From contig CALUQE010000001.1 in assembly GCA_944322845.1 (NCBI GenBank), positions 172,099-236,098 of the forward strand: DNA of 64,000 nt. The letters run 5' to 3'. The notes under the pieces are model-generated. The model was given only the letters and a program-made list of their open reading frames with translations. It was not told the origin of the DNA and did not search any database. Of this stretch, positions 45,100-53,451 are shown piece by piece. The translations under genes and the position numbers were made by a program. How positions within the stretch are numbered: the first letter of the stretch is position 1; every line of letters starts with the position of its first letter. Source of the DNA: Candidatus Gastranaerophilales bacterium (GTDB taxonomy: Bacteria > Cyanobacteriota > Vampirovibrionia > Gastranaerophilales > Gastranaerophilaceae).

Positions 45100-46221
45100 T
45101 TAGAATATCGTATGAATTTTGTTTTCATTGTTTATTGTTATCAATAAATCCTCTCCGTTTGAATTTGTCATAGGTATTGTAAATTGTGGAGCTTTTACGT
45201 CTCCTATGCTGTATGTCTGTATTTCAATCGGTTCTTTGAAAGCCTGAGCCATTACTTCTTTTAGCTCTTTAACCTGAGCAATATATGTTTTATTAATGTT
45301 ATTGCAATAATTGGCATCTTCCAAGCCGTTATATTCATCAATTGTAGGTATAACAATGCGTTCGATAAACCTGAGGTAACTATGCAGTGTAAAGAGACTT
45401 TTATTTATCTTATCACCATAATATAAGTCTAAGAGATTTTGCATTTTCCCCTGATTTAAATATTCTTTGTTTTTTACGGAAAGATGTCTTTTTAGATTCG
45501 GATACGAATTGCTGTGTTTTTTCATCTCAGACTCAATGTCGTCAATTGTGTAAACTTCCGGTTCATTAGAACTTAACGGTGTGTAGTTATCATTTTTATG
45601 AATAAGTTTAAAAATATTATTTATTAAATAAAAGTTTTTATTTGTATATATAAATGGCGGTGTTATTATAAAATTATCAGAATCTATAATATTAATGTTG
45701 TTTAATTTAGTATTTCTTTTTTGTTTTGCAAGCTCTTTTATGGAATCGTCATCTATTCCTGCCCTAATCATTGAATTATATTCAAAAAAGTTCAGGTAAT
45801 ATTTACAACCGCTTTCATTCCACTTTAGCAGCGCTTCATTAGAAAGTTTTTTGTTACCGATAAGAGAAAATAACTTGTCGGTTAATTCCGGTGTGTTTGT
45901 ATTTATTTCATTATATAGACTTGCAAGTGCATATAAGTTATCGCAGTACAGTGTGTTTATATTTGTAAATTGTGCTTGTTTGAGACTTTTGGGGATGGGG
46001 TTTGTATAAAGCTTTTTTATAAAGTTTTCAATAAGCTGTTGTTGTTCAGGGTCGTTTTTCTGTTTTGTAAACGCAATATATGAATCAGAAAGGTTTTTGT
46101 AATACTTTATAATTTTAATAGTTTCAGGGTCTGTTTTATCAGGTTCTTTCGCCGGTTCAGTTGTATATTGATTATATTTGACAATAATGTTATTTAATTT
46201 TTCTGTTTCATTGCAAAACAT
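45100..46221 (-). CDS. hypothetical protein, possibly missing its 5' end
   Basis: A 373-aa Asn/Lys/Tyr-rich soluble protein (SNSYPNLKRHLSVKNKEYL, LLDLYYGDKINKSLFTLHSY, QFTIPMTNSNGEDLLITINN). The ATG at 46221 has no ribosome binding site. In the same frame, 43 codons upstream still read like protein (LIKLYNKFCGINYKGEHYSQ) with no ATG, GTG or TTG before a stop codon. So either a rare start is used or the original start has been lost. Base composition is more AT-rich than that of neighbours. No family recognised. Confidence 0.6.
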   Translation of the reverse strand: MFCNETEKLNNIIVKYNQYTTEPAKEPDKTDPETIKIIKYYKNLSDSYIAFTKQKNDPEQQQLIENFIKKLYTNPIPKSLKQAQFTNINTLYCDNLYALASLYNEINTNTPELTDKLFSLIGNKKLSNEALLKWNESGCKYYLNFFEYNSMIRAGIDDDSIKELAKQKRNTKLNNINIIDSDNFIITPPFIYTNKNFYLINNIFKLIHKNDNYTPLSSNEPEVYTIDDIESEMKKHSNSYPNLKRHLSVKNKEYLNQGKMQNLLDLYYGDKINKSLFTLHSYLRFIERIVIPTIDEYNGLEDANYCNNINKTYIAQVKELKEVMAQAFKEPIEIQTYSIGDVKAPQFTIPMTNSNGEDLLITINNENKIHTIF

Positions 46222-46386
46222 TAGTTCTTTTATTAAATTTTTTGCAATAATTCCGTTAGATAAAGGTTCATTGTCCTGAGAATAGTGCTCTCCTTTGTAA
46301 TTAATTCCGCAAAATTTGTTGTAAAGTTTTATTAAATCAACTAATTAACGGATTTATTTAGGGGTAAATCAGTTATAATATGTGAT

Positions 46387-46776
46387 ATGATTTGTGATTA
46401 TGATTTATTAATGGAAAAAGCGCGAGAGGCATCAAAGATGTCTTATTCGCCGTTTTCAAAATTTGCTGTAGGAGCAGCCGTTCTGGCTAAAAGCGGTAAA
46501 ATTTATACCGGATGCAATATTGAAAATTCCTCTTTCGGGATGACAATCTGTGCGGAAAGATGTGCAATATTTAAAGCGGTTTCCGAAGGTGAAAAAGAAA
46601 TTCTTGCGGTTGCAATATTTTCCCCTAATGAGGATGATTGTTATCCGTGCGGTGCCTGCAGGCAGGTAATGTATGAATTTCAGGGAGAAGAAGAAATTTC
46701 CGTTATAACCGTTAATAAATCAAATTTGAATATAAGAAAATTGAGTGATTTTTTGCCGTTCGGGTTTAAAATTTAA
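46387..46776 (+). CDS. cdd: cytidine deaminase
   Basis: Deaminates cytidine and deoxycytidine in pyrimidine salvage. Zinc-site motifs are FGMTICAERCAIFKA (H replaced by C in the C-A-E motif, as in tetrameric CDAs) and PCGACRQVMYEF; NIENSSFG binds substrate. The 129 aa are the tetrameric-type length. A TATAAT at 46374-46379 stands only 7 bases before the ATG and no ribosome binding site is seen, so a leaderless start or a later start is possible. In Firmicutes cdd lies with yqfF-ybeY-dgkA, the set that follows here. Confidence 0.94.
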   Translation: MICDYDLLMEKAREASKMSYSPFSKFAVGAAVLAKSGKIYTGCNIENSSFGMTICAERCAIFKAVSEGEKEILAVAIFSPNEDDCYPCGACRQVMYEFQGEEEISVITVNKSNLNIRKLSDFLPFGFKI

Positions 46777-46808
46777 TTTTGTTGAAAACCTGAGTGTGTA
46801 AAGTTATT

Positions 46809-47024
46809 ATGTATATTATTGAACTGTTTATAAAATGGCTTAATAAAAATAAACGAGGAGCAGGGGCTAATCCGCAGGGGATATATAAAGAAACATTTGA
46901 CGAGTCTCCGGATGAGGCATTAACATGCAGGCACAATTTTATGCCTGTTGACAGTACAGGGAATGTTTTAGCTTGTACAAAATGCGGATTTGTAGTAAAA
47001 AGAAATGAGAACTATAAAGGATAA
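46809..47024 (+). CDS. small zinc-ribbon-like protein
   Basis: A protein of 71 aa with an N-terminal hydrophobic helix (IIELFIKWLNKNK) and a C-terminal segment with C-R-H ... C-T-K-C spacing that could bind one zinc ion. A GTG at 46794 would add five residues; neither start has a clear ribosome binding site. It lies between cdd (32 bases) and the 7TM-HD gene (6 bases) and is probably co-transcribed. No family recognised. Confidence 0.65.
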   Translation: MYIIELFIKWLNKNKRGAGANPQGIYKETFDESPDEALTCRHNFMPVDSTGNVLACTKCGFVVKRNENYKG

Positions 47025-47030
47025 TTATTT

Positions 47031-49202
47031 ATGCAAAAAATCTTAGATTTTCTATCTTCAAAGCGTTTTAGAAATGTAGTTTGTTTTATTTTATTTACTT
47101 TTTTTCTGACAATTACTATTTCTTCACAAAACTTCTTTTTCCAGAAGGTTATTGAAAACGGCATAAGTAAAAAAGATATTGTTGCTCAAAAAGATATTAA
47201 AGTTATTGATACAAAAAAAACCGAGCAGCATAAAAAAGAAGTCGCACAGAGTGTTGAGCCTATTTTGACTCAGGCAGAGGATGAGTTTATTGCAACAAGC
47301 CTTTCTACACTGCAAAATTCCGTAATGCGAATCAGAGAAAAAAATGTTACGGATCAGGTGAAAAAAGAAGAATTAAACGTTTTGTTTGATGAATCAGGGA
47401 AAAAGGGACTTGTTGATTTCTTATTAAAATCTAATGAAAATGATTTAAGAATGGTTTTTGATAATGCCAAAATTACTCTTACTTCCGTTTTGAATATTGG
47501 TGTATCTTCTAAAGATTTTGAGAATAACAATGTAGATTCCATTATTAAAAATAATCTTCCGAATAATGTTCCGAAATATCAGGGCTCTTTAATTACCGGA
47601 ATTTTAAACCAGGTAATTGTTCCAAATCTTGTGGTAGATGAATTTGCAACGGAAATCGCAAAGAAAAATGCTCAGAATGCGGTAAAACCGTACGAAGTTG
47701 TATTTAAAAAAGGTGACAAAATTGTATTTGAGGGTGAACCTGTTACAAAACTAAAAAGAGATGCCTTGAGGGCTGCAGGGTATAATGTTCTGGAAATAAA
47801 TTATGCCGGTATCCTAGGGCTTTTTATTTTAACGGCATTTTTTACTTTTGTGTTCCTTCAATACGAAAGAAACTTTGAGAAGCAATATTATGATGCCAAG
47901 CACATGGCAATGACAGCATCATTTACTCTTGTTTTAACTTTTATTTCAGTATTGCTTCCGACTGGATTTTCTCCTTATATAATACCGATACCTGCATATA
48001 CAATACTTTTATCTATCTTTACCACTCCGAGAAATGCTTATTTTGCTTCAACAATAATTCTTGCATTAATTGCAATCGGCATGCATTGGAATATAGAAGT
48101 TATTGTTTCATTTATGCTTCTGAATACCGTTGTTATGACGGCAGTATCAAAACTTAAATTCTCAAAACGTTCGGACTTGTTGATTGTAAGTTTAAAAATC
48201 TCTCTTGCAGGAGTTTTGATTGTCGGCGGTATATATTTCCTTGAAAAATACATGATGGATATTGATAATTTTCTTATTCTCAGGGATTTAGGCTTTATTG
48301 TTGTTAACTGCTTTGTAATAAGCGGCATACTGGTGCTGGGCGTACTTCCTATTATAGAAAATATCTTTAGAATTCTTACACCGTACGGGCTTGCAGAACT
48401 TGCGGATCATAATCAGGAACTTTTGAAACGTCTTATGCAGGAAGCTCCGGGAACATTTAACCACAGCTTAACTGTTGCACATCTTTGTGAAAATGCAGCA
48501 GAAGCTATCGGTGCAAATCCGGTGCTTGCAAGAGTCGGGGCAATGTATCATGATATAGGAAAACTTATGCGTCCGATGTTTTTCGTAGAAAACCAGTCTT
48601 TCTATGGTATTGAAAATCCGCATAAAACCTGTACTCCAAGATTCAGCAAAATGCTTATTACCGCTCATCCGAAAGATGGGGCTGAACTGGCTAAAGATGC
48701 TCATTTACCGCAGGTAATTAATAATTTTATACTGCAGCATCACGGAACGAGCCTTGTAAGTTACTTCTACAATGAAGCATTAAAAGAAGAAGGTGCGGAG
48801 AATGTAAAAGAAGAACAATTCCGTTACCCCGGACCAAAGCCTAATATGAAAGAAACTGCAATTTTGATGATTGCGGATGCTGTAGAATCCGCGGTAAGAG
48901 CTGCAAAGAATCCTTCTAACGAAGAAATTGATGCTATAATTAATAAAATCATTAAAGAACGTTTGAATGACGGGCAGCTTTCCGATTCTCCGCTGACTTT
49001 GAAGGATTTAAAAACAATTGCGGAAACCTTCTCAAGAATGCTGAGAGGTATGCACCATAAGCGAATTAAGTATCATAATGATCTTGTTCAGGAACTTGAT
49101 AAGAATAATATGTTAAATCATGATGTTCTTAAACCTTCTCTGGACAAGGATTTGGACTCAAAAGTAAAAGAACTTGAAAATAAAAAGAATGACAACAATT
49201 AA
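47031..49202 (+). CDS. 7TM-HD phosphohydrolase (YqfF/PgpH family)
   Basis: A membrane protein whose HD domain, in Listeria PgpH, hydrolyses c-di-AMP. Layout in 723 aa: membrane helix near 13-32, extracytoplasmic domain to about 250 (KDIVAQKDIKVIDTKKTEQ), seven membrane segments (about 255-450), then the HD domain (HSLTVAHLCENAAEAIG and MYHDIGKLMRP near 506, LQHHGTSLVSYFYNEA). The ribosome binding site AAAGGA is present. It is followed by ybeY and dgkA, the order seen in Bacillus. No c-di-AMP cyclase is in the window, so substrate assignment is by family. Confidence 0.92.
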   Translation: MQKILDFLSSKRFRNVVCFILFTFFLTITISSQNFFFQKVIENGISKKDIVAQKDIKVIDTKKTEQHKKEVAQSVEPILTQAEDEFIATSLSTLQNSVMRIREKNVTDQVKKEELNVLFDESGKKGLVDFLLKSNENDLRMVFDNAKITLTSVLNIGVSSKDFENNNVDSIIKNNLPNNVPKYQGSLITGILNQVIVPNLVVDEFATEIAKKNAQNAVKPYEVVFKKGDKIVFEGEPVTKLKRDALRAAGYNVLEINYAGILGLFILTAFFTFVFLQYERNFEKQYYDAKHMAMTASFTLVLTFISVLLPTGFSPYIIPIPAYTILLSIFTTPRNAYFASTIILALIAIGMHWNIEVIVSFMLLNTVVMTAVSKLKFSKRSDLLIVSLKISLAGVLIVGGIYFLEKYMMDIDNFLILRDLGFIVVNCFVISGILVLGVLPIIENIFRILTPYGLAELADHNQELLKRLMQEAPGTFNHSLTVAHLCENAAEAIGANPVLARVGAMYHDIGKLMRPMFFVENQSFYGIENPHKTCTPRFSKMLITAHPKDGAELAKDAHLPQVINNFILQHHGTSLVSYFYNEALKEEGAENVKEEQFRYPGPKPNMKETAILMIADAVESAVRAAKNPSNEEIDAIINKIIKERLNDGQLSDSPLTLKDLKTIAETFSRMLRGMHHKRIKYHNDLVQELDKNNMLNHDVLKPSLDKDLDSKVKELENKKNDNN

Positions 49203-49698
49203 TATTTTTACGGAAAATATTTTTGACAGCTGGAAAGTAGATGAAAAAGACGTAATAGATAAAACCCGAAGAATGCTGGAGTTTTATATAAAAACTCTCG
49301 GGGAAAAATCCTGTTTATATGAAAAAGATTATGATACTATAACTCTTGATATTGTTTTTTGCGATTCAAATAAAACTCAGGAATTAAACAGAGATTACAG
49401 AAATAAAGATTATCCTGCGGATATTATAACTTTTGCTATATTCGCGGATGATGAAAACAGTTTTATTTTTGACGGCGAAATTAATCTCGGAGAAATAATT
49501 ATAGCGCTGGATAAAGTTATAGCAGGCGATAACAGGGATATAAGTCATTCAAAAAACAGAGAACAGGAATTGTTTTTCTTGATAAGCCACGGTTTAATGC
49601 ACTTGCTGGGATTTGACCATCAGGAGGAAGAAGAATACAATTTTGTTATAGGGGAACAGCGAAAAGCTCTGGAGTGTATCGAATATGACAAAATTTAA
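49189..49698 (+). CDS. ybeY: endoribonuclease YbeY
   Basis: A metal-dependent RNase for 16S rRNA 3'-end maturation and ribosome quality control. The zinc motif H-G-x-x-H-L-x-G-x-D-H is present as HGLMHLLGFDH near residue 137. The conserved NRDYRNKDYPADIITFA and GEINLGEIIIAL segments are also visible. The ATG at 49189 overlaps the end of the upstream gene by 14 bases; the frame extends to a TTG at 49174, but the ATG version has the usual N-terminus. About 169 aa. Confidence 0.94.
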   Translation: MTTINIFTENIFDSWKVDEKDVIDKTRRMLEFYIKTLGEKSCLYEKDYDTITLDIVFCDSNKTQELNRDYRNKDYPADIITFAIFADDENSFIFDGEINLGEIIIALDKVIAGDNRDISHSKNREQELFFLISHGLMHLLGFDHQEEEEYNFVIGEQRKALECIEYDKI

Positions 49699-50059
49699 GT
49701 CTCAAGGATTTAATAATACTTTTAAAAACGCAAGAAAAGGATTCAGGCTCGTATTAAAAAGCGAATTGAATATAAGGATACACGTAGCTGTTGCGACACT
49801 GGTTGTTTTTACGGCTTTGTGCTTAAAATTTTCAGCTCTGGAGTTTTGTATTCTCTTATTTGTAATCGGTCTTGTAATTGTGGCTGAAATGCTCAATACG
49901 GCAATCGAATTTACCCTTGATTCAATTTATCATAACAAATATTCAAGAATGGTCGGTATGGCAAAAGATATTTCCGCAGGAGCCGTAATGTTTGCAACTA
50001 TCATAAGTGTTCTTGTCGGAATAATTTTGTTCGGCTCCAAATTGCTGACCATACTTTAA
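49685..50059 (+). CDS. dgkA: diacylglycerol kinase (DgkA family)
   Basis: A small integral-membrane kinase for diacylglycerol or undecaprenol recycling. Three membrane segments are visible, with the signature AEMLNTAIEFTLD in the second half. The N-terminal FKNARKGFRLVLKSELNIRIH helix is typical. In Gram-positives this family phosphorylates undecaprenol; which lipid is used here is not known. The start overlaps ybeY by 14 bases, completing the 7TM-HD-ybeY-dgkA unit. Confidence 0.94.
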   Translation: MTKFKSQGFNNTFKNARKGFRLVLKSELNIRIHVAVATLVVFTALCLKFSALEFCILLFVIGLVIVAEMLNTAIEFTLDSIYHNKYSRMVGMAKDISAGAVMFATIISVLVGIILFGSKLLTIL

Positions 50060-50251
50060 TTATATTCCTATACTTTAATATTGTGTAAAGTTTTGTAACA
50101 ATATGTGCTTTGTCGTGCAATTTTATATAAGAAATATGCTTTATATATATGTAAGTCGAAAATGACAAACATTAAATAACACGAACACATAACACAAACC
50201 TTTCATACAACCTACACACTAACCTTCTACACATGAGGAATTAATTAAAAA

Positions 50252-50288
50252 AGATTCCGAACCTTTCCAAAAAGAAAGGTTTTTTTTT
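50252..50288 (+). terminator. strong terminator, possible sRNA end
   Basis: AACCTTTC-CAAAAA-GAAAGGTT followed by a T run. It lies 190 bases after dgkA. The preceding stretch (about 50155-50250) is CA-rich and guanine-poor, quite unlike its flanks, so the terminator may end a short RNA rather than the dgkA transcript. Confidence 0.75.
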
Positions 50289-50500
50289 GGGGGGTAAATG
50301 TATTGGGTTGGTAAGTAGAACTACAAGTTTAACGTCTTTTTTTTGGGGGGGGGTAAATATATTGGGTTGGTAAGTAGAACTACAAGTTTAATGTCTTTTT
50401 TGAAGGGGGTAAATATATTGGATTGGTAAGTAGAACTACAAGTTTAATGTCTTTTTTGAAGGGGGTAAATATATTGGATTGGCAAGCGGAACTACAAAAT
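50289..50500 (+). repeat. four-copy tandem array of the poly-G-headed repeat
   Basis: Four consecutive units begin with G6 (50289), G9 (50345), G5 (50405) and G5 (50461), with periods of 56-59 bases. Each reads G-run, TAAAT(A/G)TATTGG, TTGGTAAGTAGAACTACAAG and a TTTAA(C/T)GTC end, then a T run. The G and T runs differ in length between units while the rest is nearly constant. Together with the terminator before it, this fills the dgkA-oxidoreductase gap; no gene is present. Confidence 0.85.
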
Positions 50501-50518
50501 TGAAGAAAAGTTTATCTC

Positions 50519-51748
50519 TTATTTTATTCTGCAAATTGCTTCAAAAATACCTTCAGAGTAGGTAGGATGCGCAAAACACATTTCTTTAAGCTTATCAACT
50601 GTTATTTTTTGCTGCATTGCAAGCAGGAGTGTGTGCAGAAGTGCGGAAGCTTCTTTTGATATAATATGCGCACCATAGATTAAGTCGTTTTTGGTAATAA
50701 GTTTTATAAATCCGTCTGTTGCATCGTCGCACCAGGATTTTCCGAGCGCGGTTATCGGGAGCATTATTTTTGTGTAACTTTCGTCAATATCCTGTTCTCT
50801 GAGTCCTGCCCAGGCAATTTCCGGCTCTCCGTATATGACTGACGGTGTGAGTTTCTTTTCAAAAGGAATTCCAAGCGTGTACTCTTTTGCCTGATGAATT
50901 GCGTAATGAGCAAGCTGGATTTCTCCGCAGGAGTCTCCGAGAACTGTTATATCATTGCAGACCGGACATATTGGCGTTCTTCCGGCTGCGACAAGTATAA
51001 TCTCCGGTGTGATTTCTGTGCCGCTTTTGAGTTTTACGGTTTTATTCTCAATTTTTTCCACGCAATCATTCAGGTAGAATTTTATGCCCTTTTGTTTGTA
51101 AATTCTTTCAATTCGTTTGGAGACTTCTATATCAGCTGTCGGGATTAAATGCTCTGCGAGTTCCGTTATTGTTACTTCTACTCCGAAAGCGGAGAAAATT
51201 CTTGCCCATTCCGTGCCGATTGCCCCTGAGCCGACTATTAATACGGATTCGGGAAGTTTCTTTAGATTAAGCACGTCGTCAGAGCTGAGTATAAATTCTC
51301 CGTCAAATTCCAGACCTTTAAGTTCTTTCGGTTTTGAACCGCAGGCGGCAATAATGTGCTGCACTTTGTATTCAGTATTTTCCGCAATAACTGTATTTTT
51401 ATCCTTGATGCAGGCTTCTGCGTAAATTGTTTTAACGCCTGCATTTTTGACGGTGAGCTCAAGAGCTTTTCTGATTTTTTCTACTGTTTTATCTTTTTTT
51501 TCAGCGACAAGTGCAAAGTTAAAATCAGTAAAATCTGCCTTAATTCCATACTCTTCTGCCTTTTGCAGGTTAGAAAATATTTCGGCAGAATGCAGAAATG
51601 ATTTTGTAGGGATACATCCGCTGTTCATACAGGTGCCGCCGAGTTTGTTTTTTTCAAACAATACCACAGAATGTCCCTGTTTTGCTAAATTTATTCCTGC
51701 AGTGTATCCTGCAGGTCCTCCACCGATTATCCCGTATTCAAAATCCAT
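50519..51748 (-). CDS. pyridine nucleotide-disulfide oxidoreductase, Lpd-like
   Basis: An FAD flavoenzyme of the dihydrolipoamide dehydrogenase/glutathione reductase group. FAD motif GIIGGGPAGYTAGINLA, redox pair GGTCMNSGCIPTKS, NAD motif VLIVGSGAIGTEWARI near residue 170, and C-terminal active-site base HPTYSEGIFEAI. The 409 aa are about 50-60 shorter than usual Lpd, with shortened central segments, but all catalytic parts are present. The ribosome binding site AAAAAGGAG is strong. No 2-oxoacid dehydrogenase genes are adjacent, so the substrate (lipoamide or another disulfide) is uncertain. Confidence 0.9.
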   Translation of the reverse strand: MDFEYGIIGGGPAGYTAGINLAKQGHSVVLFEKNKLGGTCMNSGCIPTKSFLHSAEIFSNLQKAEEYGIKADFTDFNFALVAEKKDKTVEKIRKALELTVKNAGVKTIYAEACIKDKNTVIAENTEYKVQHIIAACGSKPKELKGLEFDGEFILSSDDVLNLKKLPESVLIVGSGAIGTEWARIFSAFGVEVTITELAEHLIPTADIEVSKRIERIYKQKGIKFYLNDCVEKIENKTVKLKSGTEITPEIILVAAGRTPICPVCNDITVLGDSCGEIQLAHYAIHQAKEYTLGIPFEKKLTPSVIYGEPEIAWAGLREQDIDESYTKIMLPITALGKSWCDDATDGFIKLITKNDLIYGAHIISKEASALLHTLLLAMQQKITVDKLKEMCFAHPTYSEGIFEAICRIK

Positions 51749-51791
51749 ATTACGCTCCTTTTTTTATTATATTATAGCGCAAATTTTGGAG

Positions 51792-52364
51792 TTAGATTTT
51801 CATGCTTCCTGATGAAGGCAGCGGCTGAGGACGTTTGTCAAGGTATTTTTTCTGCATATCTGATGCCATGGAGTTTCTGAGAATCGGAGTTACAATGTTT
51901 GATGAAAGAATGCTTGCACCTATTGTACCCATTGTCGTTACATAGTTTTTGTAAGAATAATAAGACTCTTTCGGGAATTTCGGGTCTTGTTTGATAACTT
52001 CATCCAGATCCAGTGAAAGTTTACCGACTTTATCTCCGTATAAGTCTTTATTTTTGTTTAAAAATGTTCTAACTTTTGACGGTGCAATTTTACCCGTAGA
52101 AGCCAGCTTAGAAATAATTTTCTTTGCGGATTGGGTAATTGCAAAAAAGCATCCGATATTTACAGCTGCGTCAAGAAGAGCCTGCGGTACAAGGAAACCT
52201 TTTTGTTCTTTTTGAATTTTGGGGTTAAAGAGAACGGCTCCTACCTGAGCAAGAGAAGATAAGCCCCAGCCGATTGTACCTGTGAGTACAAGCATTGTTG
52301 CGGTGTTTTTCTTGAAGTTTTGGTAAACCCATTCCAGTCCTTTTTGCAGAGGTGAACTATTCAT
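51792..52364 (-). CDS. lineage-specific membrane protein, 190 aa
   Basis: The product has hydrophobic segments (TATMLVLTGTIGWGLSSLAQ, ALLDAAVNIGCFFAITQSA, TMGTIGASILSSNIVTPILR) separated by charged stretches, ending in a polar proline-rich tail. The ribosome binding site ACGGAGG precedes the ATG. It overlaps the upstream gene on the same strand by 8 bases, so the two are translationally coupled and probably act together. No family recognised. Confidence 0.72.
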   Translation of the reverse strand: MNSSPLQKGLEWVYQNFKKNTATMLVLTGTIGWGLSSLAQVGAVLFNPKIQKEQKGFLVPQALLDAAVNIGCFFAITQSAKKIISKLASTGKIAPSKVRTFLNKNKDLYGDKVGKLSLDLDEVIKQDPKFPKESYYSYKNYVTTMGTIGASILSSNIVTPILRNSMASDMQKKYLDKRPQPLPSSGSMKI

Positions 52365-52986
52365 TTTTCACCTCCGTAGCTTTTTTAGCGGTATTTTTAT
52401 TTTTATCGCAGAGTTTATCATGGAATAAATTGGTGAGATAAATTGTAAGCGGTGCATCAAGCAAGAAATTTGTAATAGCGCAGGTAGCTACAGCTAATGA
52501 GGTTGAAAGTGCAACTCTGTAATTTTTTAAAAACTTTTCATTTTCGGCAATTTCGTTTAAAAAATTCTTAGGAAGAAGAGCCTTGCTGAATTTGGAATTT
52601 CCTTTCAAATTAGTCATTTTTTCTGTAAGAGTATGAATAGGGCCTCTTACAATAAACATGCCTACGGTGGTGCCGGCTAATATAACGGCCAGTCTGTTAA
52701 GGAAAGCCATTTTTCTTGTTTCCTGATCAACTTTTTTGTTATTGTAATCAATAAACGGCTGGGTAAGAATAGCGGTAGCTCCCATAATACCTCTGTTTTG
52801 TGCCGGTTTTGAAACCCAGTTGTCTATTTTATTCCATTTTTCCAATTTTTTTGCGGATTCTTTATGGGTGTGTTCGGGTATGACGTCGATAATTTTCTGA
52901 ACGACGCTGTTTTTCAGGTTATTCCAGGCATTGTTATTCTGCCTCCCCTGCATTGAAACACTATTATTAATCGGCTGTATATTCAT
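52357..52986 (-). CDS. lineage-specific membrane protein, 209 aa
   Basis: It begins MNIQPINNSVSMQGRQNN, an N-terminal F/M-x-G-type motif shared with other lineage-specific proteins here. It has three or so hydrophobic segments (RGIMGATAILTQPFIDYNN, LAVILAGTTVGMFIVRGPIH, STSLAVATCAITNFLLDAPL). The overall style matches the protein at 38482-40461. The ribosome binding site AGGAAG is present. It is coupled with the 190-aa gene downstream. Function unknown; membrane location inferred. Confidence 0.72.
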   Translation of the reverse strand: MNIQPINNSVSMQGRQNNNAWNNLKNSVVQKIIDVIPEHTHKESAKKLEKWNKIDNWVSKPAQNRGIMGATAILTQPFIDYNNKKVDQETRKMAFLNRLAVILAGTTVGMFIVRGPIHTLTEKMTNLKGNSKFSKALLPKNFLNEIAENEKFLKNYRVALSTSLAVATCAITNFLLDAPLTIYLTNLFHDKLCDKNKNTAKKATEVKNE

Positions 52987-53071
52987 AACACTTCTTCCTG
53001 TCAGTATAAAACAACTGAAGCTTAAAAATTGACTTGTATATAAGAATTGTTACAAAAAGTTTACATTTTCT

Positions 53072-53171
53072 TGGTAGTTTTACTTACCAACCAAATACAT
53101 TTACCCCTCCCCCCAGATGACGTTAAACTTATAGTTCCATTTACCAGTCAAATATATTTACCCCCCCCTCC
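53072..53171 (-). repeat. poly-G-headed repeat, two copies in reverse orientation
   Basis: Read on the minus strand, two units follow each other: a G8 run then TAAATATATTTGACTGG to AACGTCATCT, then a second G-run with TAAATGTATTTGGTTGG to AACTACCA. They lie in the 465-base gap before the VKOR gene. Confidence 0.75.
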
Positions 53172-53451
53172 AAAAAAAAAGCTATGAACTTTTTATCGTG
53201 CATAGCTGTTGATTAGGGATATGTGTATCGTCGTTTTTTAAGGAGTATAGTTATATATTAGCAGTATATTTTTTAAATAAAATCATTAGAACGTATGATT
53301 TTGTAACGAATCTTAACAATTATTTTTATGTCCGCAAAGACATCCGGTCAGGCTAGGACTAAATGAGTACTCCGGCTTGGCATTTTTATTATTGAAATAA
53401 GATTATGATATATTAGAATTAGTAATGTAGACTAGACGGGAGTAGAGTTTT
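53172..53451. other. gap before the VKOR gene: hairpins, no gene
   Basis: AGCTATG (53180-53186) pairs with CATAGCT across a 14-base AT-rich loop. ATGTC-CGCAAA-GACAT near 53330 is a second hairpin, followed by a GC-richer segment ending GGCTTGGCATTTTT near 53390, which looks terminator-like and could close a short RNA. No frame with a ribosome binding site was found. A GGGAG site at 53439 serves the VKOR gene. Confidence 0.4.

Noticed and set aside
50289-50500. CRISPR-like array
   Set aside because: The unit of 56-59 bases is repetitive throughout; there are no unique spacers and no cas genes.
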